A DNA stretch of 64,000 nucleotides from Teichococcus aerophilus (GTDB lineage Bacteria; Pseudomonadota; Alphaproteobacteria; Acetobacterales; Acetobacteraceae): NCBI RefSeq assembly GCF_014490485.1, contig NZ_JACTVA010000002.1, positions 62,001 to 126,000 on the forward strand. Reading direction: 5' to 3'. Below the pieces are notes generated by a model. It ran no database searches, was not told the origin of the DNA, and worked only from the letters and a program-made list of their open reading frames with translations. This document shows, in pieces, positions 17,545-24,889 of this stretch. Position 1 is the first letter of the stretch. The number at the start of each line of letters is the position of its first letter. The position numbers were made by a program, and so were the translations under genes.

Positions 17545-19113
17545 TCAGCGCTGCCGCCAGATGCCCCAGGTGACCGGGCGCCCGGCCGGCCAGGGAGTGA
17601 CGCCCTGCAGATCCTGCCGGCTGGCGACGATCTGAGGCATGAAATAGAGACCAATGGAGGGCACGTCCTGCGCCATCAACGCGTGCATCTGCCGGAACAG
17701 CTCGGCACGCCGCGTCATGTCGCTGGTGGCCGAGCTTTCCGTCAGCAGGCGGATCACTTCCGGGTTCTCCCACTGCGCCGAAGCACCCCGCGCCTTCTCG
17801 CCCACCAGGGAGCTGAAGGCCAGGCCGGTGTCCAGGCGCGGCGAGAACGAGAAGGACTGCAGCTGGAAGTTGCCGGTGGTATAGTTGGAAAGCTGCGTAG
17901 CCCAGTCGAGCACTTCCAATTCCACACGGAAGCCGGCCGCCGTCAGCATGGCCTGGGTCGCGACGGAATTGTCGTACATTCCGTTGTAGCGGCGGTTGGT
18001 CTGCAGCTTGATGACCTGGTTGCGATACCCGGCTTCCCGCAGCAGGGCACGCGCCCGTGCCGGGTCGTAGGCCGGCCACGCGCGGAAGCTCTCGTCGAAG
18101 AAGCTCATGGACGGGCTGACCGGGGATGGGCTGGGCTCCGCCAGCCCCATGGTGCGGATTTCGGCCAATTGGCTCAGGTCGATCGCATGCGCCATGGCGC
18201 GGCGGATGCGCGGATCCTTCAGCACCGGGTCGTTCGTCTGGATCAGCAAGGTGCTCCAGGACAGGCCGGGCGCCGACTGGACGCGTAACCCCTGTGCCCG
18301 CAATGCATCGGCGCGCTCGATATCCGCATCCGGCATCAGGTCGATGGCGCCGGTCTGCAACGCTGCCTCGGCCGCGCTCTGGTCCGGAATCACCCGGTAG
18401 ATCACCTGGTCCAGCATCACGTCCCGGCGGCCGGAATAGCCGCTGGCGGGCGCGGAGCTTGCGCCGTACTGCTCGAAGCGCTGCAGGGTGACCAGCTCGC
18501 CGCGGCGCCATTCGCCCAGCTTCCAGGGGCCGGTGCCGATGGGCGCCTGGAACTTGCCGTCCGCCCCGAAGCTGTCCTGGTGCGCTACGACGACGCCGCA
18601 CTGCACGCTGGCCATCCAGGGCAGGAACAACGCGCTGGGATTGGCGATGCGGTAGACGATGGTGGACGCGTCCGGCGCCTCCACCGACTGCACCTGCAGG
18701 CCACCCGACTGGTCGAAGATGCGCCGGCAGGGCCAGGCCTGGTTGTTCCACTGCCGGTCCCACGCCGCCTTCACGTCGGCCGATGTCAGCCGGGCCCCGT
18801 TGTGGAACACCGCATTGTCGCGCAGCTTGAAGGTCCAGACCCGGCCATCCTCGCTGGAGGTCCAGCTATCCGCCAGGGCTGGGCCGACGCCCAGGTCGGT
18901 CTGGTAGCCGACCAGCCCTTCGTAGATCTGGTGGACGATGCCGTCGGTATTGGCATCCCGGTTGATGCCAGGCTCCAGGCTGCGGATATCGGCGTTCAGC
19001 CAGATGGCAGCCCGGCCACCGCGCTGCGGCGCCTGCGCCCGCGCATCCTGGCAGAACGTCGTGGCCAGCGCGGCCACGCAGGCAGCCAGCGCGGCAGTGC
19101 GGAACGGGGTCAT
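17545..19113 (-). CDS. ABC transporter substrate-binding protein, family 5 (first of two)
   Basis: 522-residue periplasmic binding protein with a Sec signal peptide ending near ARAQ. It has SBP_bac_5 landmarks: NADIRSLEPGINRDANTD, YEGLVGYQTDLGVGPALADSW, FKLRDNAVFHNGARLTSADV and GTGPWKLGEWRRGE. Closely parallel blocks in the second binding protein show tandem duplication with the C45 gene between them. The start overlaps the alpha/beta-hydrolase stop. No dedicated second permease pair exists, so both binding proteins probably serve the same DppBC-DF transporter with different ligands or stereoisomers. Confidence 0.92.
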   Translation of the reverse strand: MTPFRTAALAACVAALATTFCQDARAQAPQRGGRAAIWLNADIRSLEPGINRDANTDGIVHQIYEGLVGYQTDLGVGPALADSWTSSEDGRVWTFKLRDNAVFHNGARLTSADVKAAWDRQWNNQAWPCRRIFDQSGGLQVQSVEAPDASTIVYRIANPSALFLPWMASVQCGVVVAHQDSFGADGKFQAPIGTGPWKLGEWRRGELVTLQRFEQYGASSAPASGYSGRRDVMLDQVIYRVIPDQSAAEAALQTGAIDLMPDADIERADALRAQGLRVQSAPGLSWSTLLIQTNDPVLKDPRIRRAMAHAIDLSQLAEIRTMGLAEPSPSPVSPSMSFFDESFRAWPAYDPARARALLREAGYRNQVIKLQTNRRYNGMYDNSVATQAMLTAAGFRVELEVLDWATQLSNYTTGNFQLQSFSFSPRLDTGLAFSSLVGEKARGASAQWENPEVIRLLTESSATSDMTRRAELFRQMHALMAQDVPSIGLYFMPQIVASRQDLQGVTPWPAGRPVTWGIWRQR

Positions 19114-19988
19114 GGCTGCATCTCCGTCTCGGCTACGGTCCCGCGTCGGGAGCGTGTGAAATGGTGGGTGAAAAAGTCTTCGACGGCTGGCGCCACCCGC
19201 GCATAGTCATGCGCGACCCCGGGTACGACATCGCAGCGAACCGCGATCCGCTGTGCCTCCAGGCTGCGGCCAAGGGCCTTGATGCGGTCGATGCGGTTGG
19301 CACCCATGGCATCGGCGCCCGGCATCCACAGCCGGCTTTCGCGCGGCACAGCGATTTCCCAGGTTTCCGTGTCATCGCCGCCGACGACGGTCTGCACCGC
19401 CACGTCGCGCATGGCGGGGACGTTCAGCGGCTTGCCGAAATGCTTCGCGAAATCCCGCGTGCCGGCCCAGAAATCGTAGCTGTCATCCAGCAGCGTGACG
19501 ATGCCGGGCGCGCCGATCGATACAGCCTCCAGCGCTTCCGGCTGCGCGTAGAGGAAGCGATGCGCGAAATGCCCACCGCCTGAGAAGCCGAACAGGGACA
19601 TGCGTGGGCCGCTGATGCGGTACTTCGCCCGCATCTCCGCCGCCATATCCAGCAGGATCTCGTCGTAGCGCAGGTCGCCGGCGCGCAGGAACTTGTAGCT
19701 GTTCAGCTCGCCCGGCGCGGTGATGCCGGCGGGAAACAGCGGTGCCAGCAGGATCAGCTGGCACCGCTCGGCCAGGTTGATGAAGGCCTCCCGGTAGGCC
19801 GCGTTGTCCCGCAGGGTACCGTGCAGGATGACGAGCAGGGGGTAGGACTGGGTACCCTCCTCCTCATAGCTCTCCGGCACATAGGCGCAGTAGGAGAAAC
19901 GGGGGTCGCTCTGGCACGCCTGCACCGTCGTGCGGCCGAAATCGTAATAGCTCAGCCGCGTGCCATGGCCTGGAATCTTGCGGACCAT
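19110..19988 (-). CDS. Alpha/beta hydrolase (PHB-depolymerase/esterase-like)
   Basis: 292-residue predicted serine hydrolase. The nucleophile elbow is GFSGGG with Ser136, the oxyanion HG is at 56-57 (VILHGTLRDN), and the likely catalytic histidine is H260 (GVAHDYARV). An acid residue is probably in the VVGGDDTETW region. The fold resembles the polyhydroxybutyrate depolymerase/feruloyl esterase group but there is no signal peptide, so it is likely cytoplasmic. Its start touches the amidase stop and its end overlaps the first binding-protein gene, fixing it in the operon. It may deacylate the imported compound or a product of the amidase. Confidence 0.85.
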   Translation of the reverse strand: MVRKIPGHGTRLSYYDFGRTTVQACQSDPRFSYCAYVPESYEEEGTQSYPLLVILHGTLRDNAAYREAFINLAERCQLILLAPLFPAGITAPGELNSYKFLRAGDLRYDEILLDMAAEMRAKYRISGPRMSLFGFSGGGHFAHRFLYAQPEALEAVSIGAPGIVTLLDDSYDFWAGTRDFAKHFGKPLNVPAMRDVAVQTVVGGDDTETWEIAVPRESRLWMPGADAMGANRIDRIKALGRSLEAQRIAVRCDVVPGVAHDYARVAPAVEDFFTHHFTRSRRGTVAETEMQP

Positions 19989-21394
19989 TACTGCGCTCCT
20001 CGCGGATCGATGGGAAGGATCGGCGGCCGGTGCGCCTCGATGATTTCGGCGGCCTCGTAGCAGAGGGCTTCGCGGAACCGTCCGGCGACGAGCTGCACGC
20101 CGACGGGCCAGCCCGCCCCGCCGCCTACCGGCACGGACAGGCCCGGCAGGCCGAGCGCCGAGACGGCCAGCATCGGCGCCTGTTCCCGCAGCATCCGCGC
20201 GGTAGTCTCGGCGTCCCGCAAGTCCTCATCCACCGGATAGGGAAGAGCGCAGGAGACCGGCATTACCAGAATGGGCCAGTCTTCCAGGAATAATTGCCAC
20301 TGGCGCAGTATGGCGTTGCGCTGTGCCAGCGCGGCCAGGCAGGTGCTGGCATCCACCTGCGGCCAGCTCTCCCGCCACAGCGCTAGCGCCCGGCGGATCG
20401 CCGCATCACCATGGCGCTCGACCAGCGGCACCAGCCCGGCAATGACATCGGGCATGCCCATGGCCGGCCACAGCGCCGCCGCTTCATGCAGCTGTGGGGG
20501 TGCGACCTCTTCCACCGTCCAACCGGCAGCCTGGAGGCGCCAGCCGGCTTCGCGCACCGCGGCAGCGATGACGGGGTCGGTCACGCCCATCTCGGGCACC
20601 AGGGCGGCGTGGCGTGGTCGGCGCGGCGGTGGCAGGTCTCCCGTCACTACGTGGCGCGGGTCGCGCGGGTCCGGGCCCGCCATCACCTCCAGCGCCAGGC
20701 GATTGTCCCGCACGCTGCGGGTCAGCGGGCCCTGCACGGCCATGAGCTGCGACGAGATCGGCGCAGCGCCCCCGGCGGAGGCGTTGAAGGACGCCACCCG
20801 GCCGTAGCTGGGCCGCATGCCCACCAGGCCGCAGCAATAGGCCGGGTAACGGACGGAGCCGGCGATGTCGTTGCCATGGGCAATGGCGCCGATCCCCGCC
20901 GCCACGGCCGCGCCCGCCCCGCCGGAGGAACCGCCGCAAGTGATGCCGGCATCCCACGGGTTCAGGGTCGCGCCATGCAACTCGTTGTCGGTGAACCAGC
21001 GCATGGAGTAGCAGGGGGTATTGGTGCGGCCGACGATCACCGCGCCGGCCTTGCGGAAATTCGCCACGACCGGGCTGTCTTCCGTTGCCATGACGTCGCG
21101 ATAAGCTACCACGCCGCCATCTGTGGGATGGCCGGCCTGGTCGATATTCACCTTGATGGTGACTGGCACGCCGTGCAGCGCACCAAGTGCCTGGCCGGAG
21201 GCGCGGGCCTTGTCCGCCTGTTCCGCCGCCGCCAGGGCCTCTGCGTCCATCCGCCGCACCACCGCGTTGATCTGGGGATTGACCTGTTCCAGCCGCTGCA
21301 GCGTCGCGGCCGTCAGTTCACGGCTGGACAGCACACCGCTGCGGATCAACGCGGCGGCTTCGGTGGCACCCAGGCTCCACAGCGGCACCGTCAT
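19988..21394 (-). CDS. Amidase signature family enzyme
   Basis: 468-residue amidohydrolase that cleaves an amide to acid plus amine. The Ser-cisSer-Lys triad is visible as K81 (VPVTIKVNID), S156 in CGGSSGGAG and nucleophile S180 in DIAGSVRYPA. I chose the ATG at 21394, giving the usual short lead (LWSLGATEAAALIRSG). This ATG overlaps the stop of an 18-codon leader frame that has a good ribosome site. In-frame ATGs at 21433 and 21499 give longer, atypical N-termini and the last overlaps the divergent regulator. It is first in the eight-gene uptake operon. Confidence 0.88.
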   Translation of the reverse strand: MTVPLWSLGATEAAALIRSGVLSSRELTAATLQRLEQVNPQINAVVRRMDAEALAAAEQADKARASGQALGALHGVPVTIKVNIDQAGHPTDGGVVAYRDVMATEDSPVVANFRKAGAVIVGRTNTPCYSMRWFTDNELHGATLNPWDAGITCGGSSGGAGAAVAAGIGAIAHGNDIAGSVRYPAYCCGLVGMRPSYGRVASFNASAGGAAPISSQLMAVQGPLTRSVRDNRLALEVMAGPDPRDPRHVVTGDLPPPRRPRHAALVPEMGVTDPVIAAAVREAGWRLQAAGWTVEEVAPPQLHEAAALWPAMGMPDVIAGLVPLVERHGDAAIRRALALWRESWPQVDASTCLAALAQRNAILRQWQLFLEDWPILVMPVSCALPYPVDEDLRDAETTARMLREQAPMLAVSALGLPGLSVPVGGGAGWPVGVQLVAGRFREALCYEAAEIIEAHRPPILPIDPRGAQ

Positions 21395-21447
21395 GCCTGG
21401 ATCGAGGCCGGAAGTGGTGCTGGCTGACAACATTCCGCTTGCGGCAT
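21391..21447 (-). CDS. Putative 18-residue leader peptide before the amidase
   Basis: Short frame encoding MPQAECCQPAPLPASIQA. A GGAGA ribosome site (minus strand, 21458-21454) sits about six bases before its ATG at 21447. Its TGA overlaps the amidase ATG as ATGA, so the amidase, which has no convincing ribosome site of its own, could be translated by re-initiation. The Cys-Cys pair is noteworthy because paired cysteines occur in other short regulatory uORFs. Translation is not demonstrated. Confidence 0.4.
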   Translation of the reverse strand: MPQAECCQPAPLPASIQA

Positions 21448-21497
21448 CGGGTGTCTCCGGTGGAATGAAGCAAAACGTTAATGTACTTCGGTGTGAC

Positions 21498-22418
21498 ATG
21501 GAACAGAAAATCGCGTCCTCTGCCTCGCTTCACCTCAGCCGGTTGGCACGCGATCTCCTGACGCCGGTGCTGGAATGGATCCGCCGCGAGCAGCTGGAGC
21601 CTGGCGCCCGCCTGACGGAGCAGGCCCTGGCCAAGGCGCTGCGGGTGTCCCGTACCCCGGTGCGCGCGGTGCTGGAGGAATTGGAGCGGCAGGGCGTGGC
21701 GGAGCGGCGACCTTCCGGCGGCTATGTCCTGCGCACGCTGGCCTTGCCGACGCCTGAGGCTGCGCATGCGCCGGTACTGGATGATATCGAGCTGCTCTGC
21801 CTGCGGATCGCGCGGGACCGGGTCGCCGGCATCCTGCCGCACGAGGTCTCGGAAGCCGACCTGATGCGCCGCTACGGCATCAGCCGGCCGATCCTGCTGC
21901 GCGTGTTGGGCAGCCTGTCCGAGATCTCGATGGTGGACCGGAAGCCAGGGCATGGTTGGACGTTCACCCAGACCCTGACGGACCCGGCGGCGCGGGCGGA
22001 GAGCTATCGCTTCCGGCTGGTGCTGGAGCCCGCGGGCATCCTGATGCCGAGCTTCGCCCTGCCGCCCGGATGGCTGGCGGAGATGCAGGCCCGCCACCAG
22101 GCCATGCTGGCCGCGCCCTGGACCGAGACCAGCGCCATCGCGTTGTTCGAGATGAATGCCTCGTTCCATGACGGCCTCGCCGCCGCATCCGGCAACCGGC
22201 ACCTGGCCCAGGCGATCCAGCAGCAGACCCGCCTGCGCCGCTTCAGCAATTACGACTGGTCCTGGGGCCGGGCAGGGGTCGTCGCGTCCTGCCGGCAGCA
22301 TCTGGAGATCCTGGAGCAGTTGGAGCGTGGTGAGCGCGAGGTGGCATCCTTGCTCATGCGGCGGCACCTGGAGCGGACCAGTGCCCTGCCGCCGATCGGC
22401 CCGCGCCCACCCGAATAA
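21498..22418 (+). CDS. GntR-family regulator with two winged-helix segments
   Basis: 306-residue regulator. Residues about 15-75 are a standard GntR winged helix (GARLTEQALAKALRVSRTPV). Residues about 92-155 look like a second winged helix (HEVSEADLMRRYGISRPILL, then a wing ending near GHGWTFTQ). The rest is an FCD-like helical effector domain (YRFRLVLEPAGI, FHDGLAAASGN). The start at 21498 leaves a short gap to the divergent amidase operon, which it most likely controls. An aminotransferase gene follows 66 bases downstream on the same strand. Duplicate DNA-binding segments are uncommon in the family. Confidence 0.85.
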   Translation: MEQKIASSASLHLSRLARDLLTPVLEWIRREQLEPGARLTEQALAKALRVSRTPVRAVLEELERQGVAERRPSGGYVLRTLALPTPEAAHAPVLDDIELLCLRIARDRVAGILPHEVSEADLMRRYGISRPILLRVLGSLSEISMVDRKPGHGWTFTQTLTDPAARAESYRFRLVLEPAGILMPSFALPPGWLAEMQARHQAMLAAPWTETSAIALFEMNASFHDGLAAASGNRHLAQAIQQQTRLRRFSNYDWSWGRAGVVASCRQHLEILEQLERGEREVASLLMRRHLERTSALPPIGPRPPE

Positions 22419-22484
22419 GGCTTCTTGCTTTTTCTCAGTTCAAAGTGCTGAACTCGCGCCGACATAACCCGTGAGGAGAGGCCG

Positions 22485-23819
22485 ATGAAGGATGCCATGA
22501 CCGATGCCCCCAGCGCCGAGGCGATGGAGGCCTACTGGTTGCCCTTCACGGCCAACCGTGCCTTCAAGGCGCAGCCCAAGATCTTCTCCGGCGCCGATGG
22601 AATGTACTACTTCACGCCCGACGGGCGCCGGATTCTGGACGGCATGGCCGGGCTCTGGTGCGTCAATGCCGGGCACAACGCCCCGCGCATCGCCGCCGCC
22701 ATCCGCGAGCAGGCCGGGAAGCTGGACTACGTCTCCTCCTTCGGCATGAGCCATCCGCTTGCCTTCGAGCTGGCCCGCCGCATCGCCGCCGTGGCGCCGG
22801 AGGGGCTGGACCACGTCTTCTTCGTGAACTCGGGGTCCGAGGCAGTGGATACGGCGCTGAAGATCGCCAGGGCCTATCACCAGGCACGGGGCGATGGCCG
22901 CCGCATTCGCCTGGTCGGCCGGGCAAAGGGCTATCATGGCATGGGCTTCGGCGGCCTGTCCGTTGCCGGGATATCCCGCCATAAGCGCGATTTCGGACCC
23001 CTGCTGGGCGAGGTCGACCACCTGCCGCACACGCACCACCCGGAGCACAACGCCTTCTCCCGCGGCTTGCCCGCCTGGGGGGCGCATCTGGCGGATGAGC
23101 TGGAGGCGATCTGCGCCATCCAGGACCCTTCCACCATCGCTGCGGTGATTGTCGAGCCGGTGACCGGCTCCGGCGGCGTGCTGCCGCCCCCGGTCGGCTA
23201 TCTGGAGCGGCTGCGGAAGATCTGCGACCGCCACGGCATCCTGCTGATCTTCGATGAGGTCATCACCGGCTTCGGCCGCATCGGCGCCCCGTTCGGCGCG
23301 CAGGTCCTCGGCGTCACGCCGGATATCATCACCTGCGCCAAGGGCATGACCAACGGGGCGGTCCCCATGGGCGGCGTGCTGGTGAACCGGCAGGTCTTCG
23401 ACACGTTCATGGACGGTCCGGCGGAAGCGCCGGAACTGATGCACGGCTACACCTATTCGGGCCACCCCCTGGCCTGCGCCGCCGGCATCGCCGCGCTGGA
23501 TACCTATGAGCAGGACGGCATCTTCGAGAACACGCCCAAGACCGCATCCGTGTGGGAAGATGCCGCGCACGCGCTGAAGGATGCGCCGCATGTGGTGGAC
23601 ATCCGCAATATCGGCCTGCTCGCGGCGATCGAGCTGGCACCGCGGGCCGGCGCCGGCGGCACGCGCGCGGCCAGCGTTATGCAGCACTGTTTCGACAAGG
23701 GCGTGCTGGTGCGCACCGCCGGGGACACGCTGGTGCTTTCCCCGCCGTTGATCATCACTCCGGACGAGATCGACCGGCTGTTCACCACCATTCGCGAAGG
23801 GCTGATGTCGCTGAACTGA
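22485..23819 (+). CDS. Omega-aminotransferase (beta-alanine--pyruvate transaminase-like), class III
   Basis: 444-residue PLP-dependent transaminase. The PLP-binding lysine is K286 (ITCAKGMTNGAVP) and the pyridine-nitrogen aspartate is D257 (LLIFDEVITGFGR). The N-terminal WLPFTANRAFKAQP and FFVNSGSEAVDTALK blocks match the omega-amino acid:pyruvate group. It transfers an amino group from beta-alanine-type or other omega-amines to pyruvate. GAGGAGAGGCCG precedes the ATG. Standing behind the amidase-operon regulator, it could consume the amine released by amide hydrolysis; that link is inference. Confidence 0.92.
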   Translation: MKDAMTDAPSAEAMEAYWLPFTANRAFKAQPKIFSGADGMYYFTPDGRRILDGMAGLWCVNAGHNAPRIAAAIREQAGKLDYVSSFGMSHPLAFELARRIAAVAPEGLDHVFFVNSGSEAVDTALKIARAYHQARGDGRRIRLVGRAKGYHGMGFGGLSVAGISRHKRDFGPLLGEVDHLPHTHHPEHNAFSRGLPAWGAHLADELEAICAIQDPSTIAAVIVEPVTGSGGVLPPPVGYLERLRKICDRHGILLIFDEVITGFGRIGAPFGAQVLGVTPDIITCAKGMTNGAVPMGGVLVNRQVFDTFMDGPAEAPELMHGYTYSGHPLACAAGIAALDTYEQDGIFENTPKTASVWEDAAHALKDAPHVVDIRNIGLLAAIELAPRAGAGGTRAASVMQHCFDKGVLVRTAGDTLVLSPPLIITPDEIDRLFTTIREGLMSLN

Positions 23820-23863
23820 AGCCCGGCCGTTTCCGGGCGGTGCCGCGGGGGCGGCATCATAAA

Positions 23864-23891
23864 GGGCGCGGCGCCGGGAGATGCCGCGCCC
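23864..23891 (+). terminator. Hairpin downstream of the aminotransferase
   Basis: GGGCGCGGC (23864-23872) pairs with GCCGCGCCC (23883-23891), a perfect 9-bp stem. It is preceded by two smaller GC hairpins in the 214-bp gap before the SDR gene. No T-run follows, so termination is uncertain. Confidence 0.4.
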
Positions 23892-24033
23892 GCGCTGCGT
23901 TTAAGGGTCTGGTAGAGCAGGAAGGCGCTGGAATCGCCAAGACGCGCGAATCATGCGAACACAGGGGCCTTGGCGCGCGGCTCATGTCGCGCCGCGCCCA
24001 GCATCCCCAGCCGAGACTTCGGAGACCGCCTCC

Positions 24034-24774
24034 ATGGCGCCTACTCGTCCCATCATGTTGTTGACCGGTGCCAGCCGCGGCATCGGGCACGCGACGGTGA
24101 AGCGCTTCCAGGCGGAGGGCTGGCGGATCCTCACCGTCTCCCGCCAACCCTTCTCCGAAGAGTGCCGCTGGCCCGAAGCGCGAGAGAGCCACATCCAGGC
24201 GGATCTCTCCGACCCCGCCGCCTTCGGGCCATTGATCGAGGATGTGAAAAGCCGCCTGCCGGATGGAAAGTTGCAAGCTCTGGTCAACAACGCTGGCATA
24301 TCGCCCAAGGTCCAGGGTGGCGGGCGCATGGGCCTGATGGATACCGATTACGCCACCTGGATGAACGTGTTCAACGTCAACCTGTTCGCCACGGCCACCC
24401 TGGCGCGCGGGTTGTTCGGGCCGCTGAAGGCCGCCCAAGGGGCGATCGTCAACGTAACCTCCATCGTCGGCTCCCGCGTGCATCCCTTCGCGGGCGCGGC
24501 CTATGCGTGCTCGAAGGCCGGGCTGGCGGCGCTGACACGGGAGATGGCGCATGAATTCGGCGGCCACGGCATCCGGGTCAACGCCATTGCCCCGGGCGAG
24601 ATCGACACCGCCATCCTCTCCCCGGGCACCGAGGACATCATTCAGCGGCAGATCCCGATGCGCCGCCTGGGCGATGCGAGCGAGGTGGCGGAGACGATCC
24701 TGTTCCTCTGCTCCGCCCGCTCCTCCTACATCAACGGTGCGGAAATCCACATCAATGGCGGGCAACACGTCTAG
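24034..24774 (+). CDS. Short-chain dehydrogenase/reductase (SDR)
   Basis: 246-residue classical SDR oxidoreductase. The cofactor motif TGASRGIG starts at residue 11, NNAG at 85-88, and the catalytic triad is S143, Y157 and K161 (YACSK). The C-terminal NGAEIHINGG block is typical. The ATG at 24034 gives the usual seven-residue lead to the first strand; a longer frame upstream lacks support. It is separated from the aminotransferase by hairpins, so co-regulation is unclear. The absence of an acidic residue after strand 2 (VSRQPF) leaves NADP(H) possible. Substrate unknown. Confidence 0.9.
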   Translation: MAPTRPIMLLTGASRGIGHATVKRFQAEGWRILTVSRQPFSEECRWPEARESHIQADLSDPAAFGPLIEDVKSRLPDGKLQALVNNAGISPKVQGGGRMGLMDTDYATWMNVFNVNLFATATLARGLFGPLKAAQGAIVNVTSIVGSRVHPFAGAAYACSKAGLAALTREMAHEFGGHGIRVNAIAPGEIDTAILSPGTEDIIQRQIPMRRLGDASEVAETILFLCSARSSYINGAEIHINGGQHV

Positions 24775-24853
24775 AGCGTGATGGCCTGAGGTGGAAGCAC
24801 CGGAAGGCGCGAGTTACGCGGCCGAACAGACCGCGCTCCTGCGCCAGCGGCGC

Positions 24854-24879
24854 GGCGGAAGGGAAGCATCCCTCCCGCC
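24854..24879. terminator. Hairpin between convergent SDR and metZ
   Basis: An 11-bp stem with one mismatch (24854-24864 with 24869-24879) and loop AGCA sits in the 115-bp gap between two convergent genes and ends ten bases before the metZ stop codon. No strong T-run; a bidirectional role is inferred. Confidence 0.5.
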
Positions 24880-24889
24880 GGCCGGGGGC

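Noticed and set aside
14837-19113. The two binding-protein genes as one gene split by a frameshift
   Set aside because: Each is full length with its own signal peptide, ribosome context and complete family landmarks; they are tandem paralogues.
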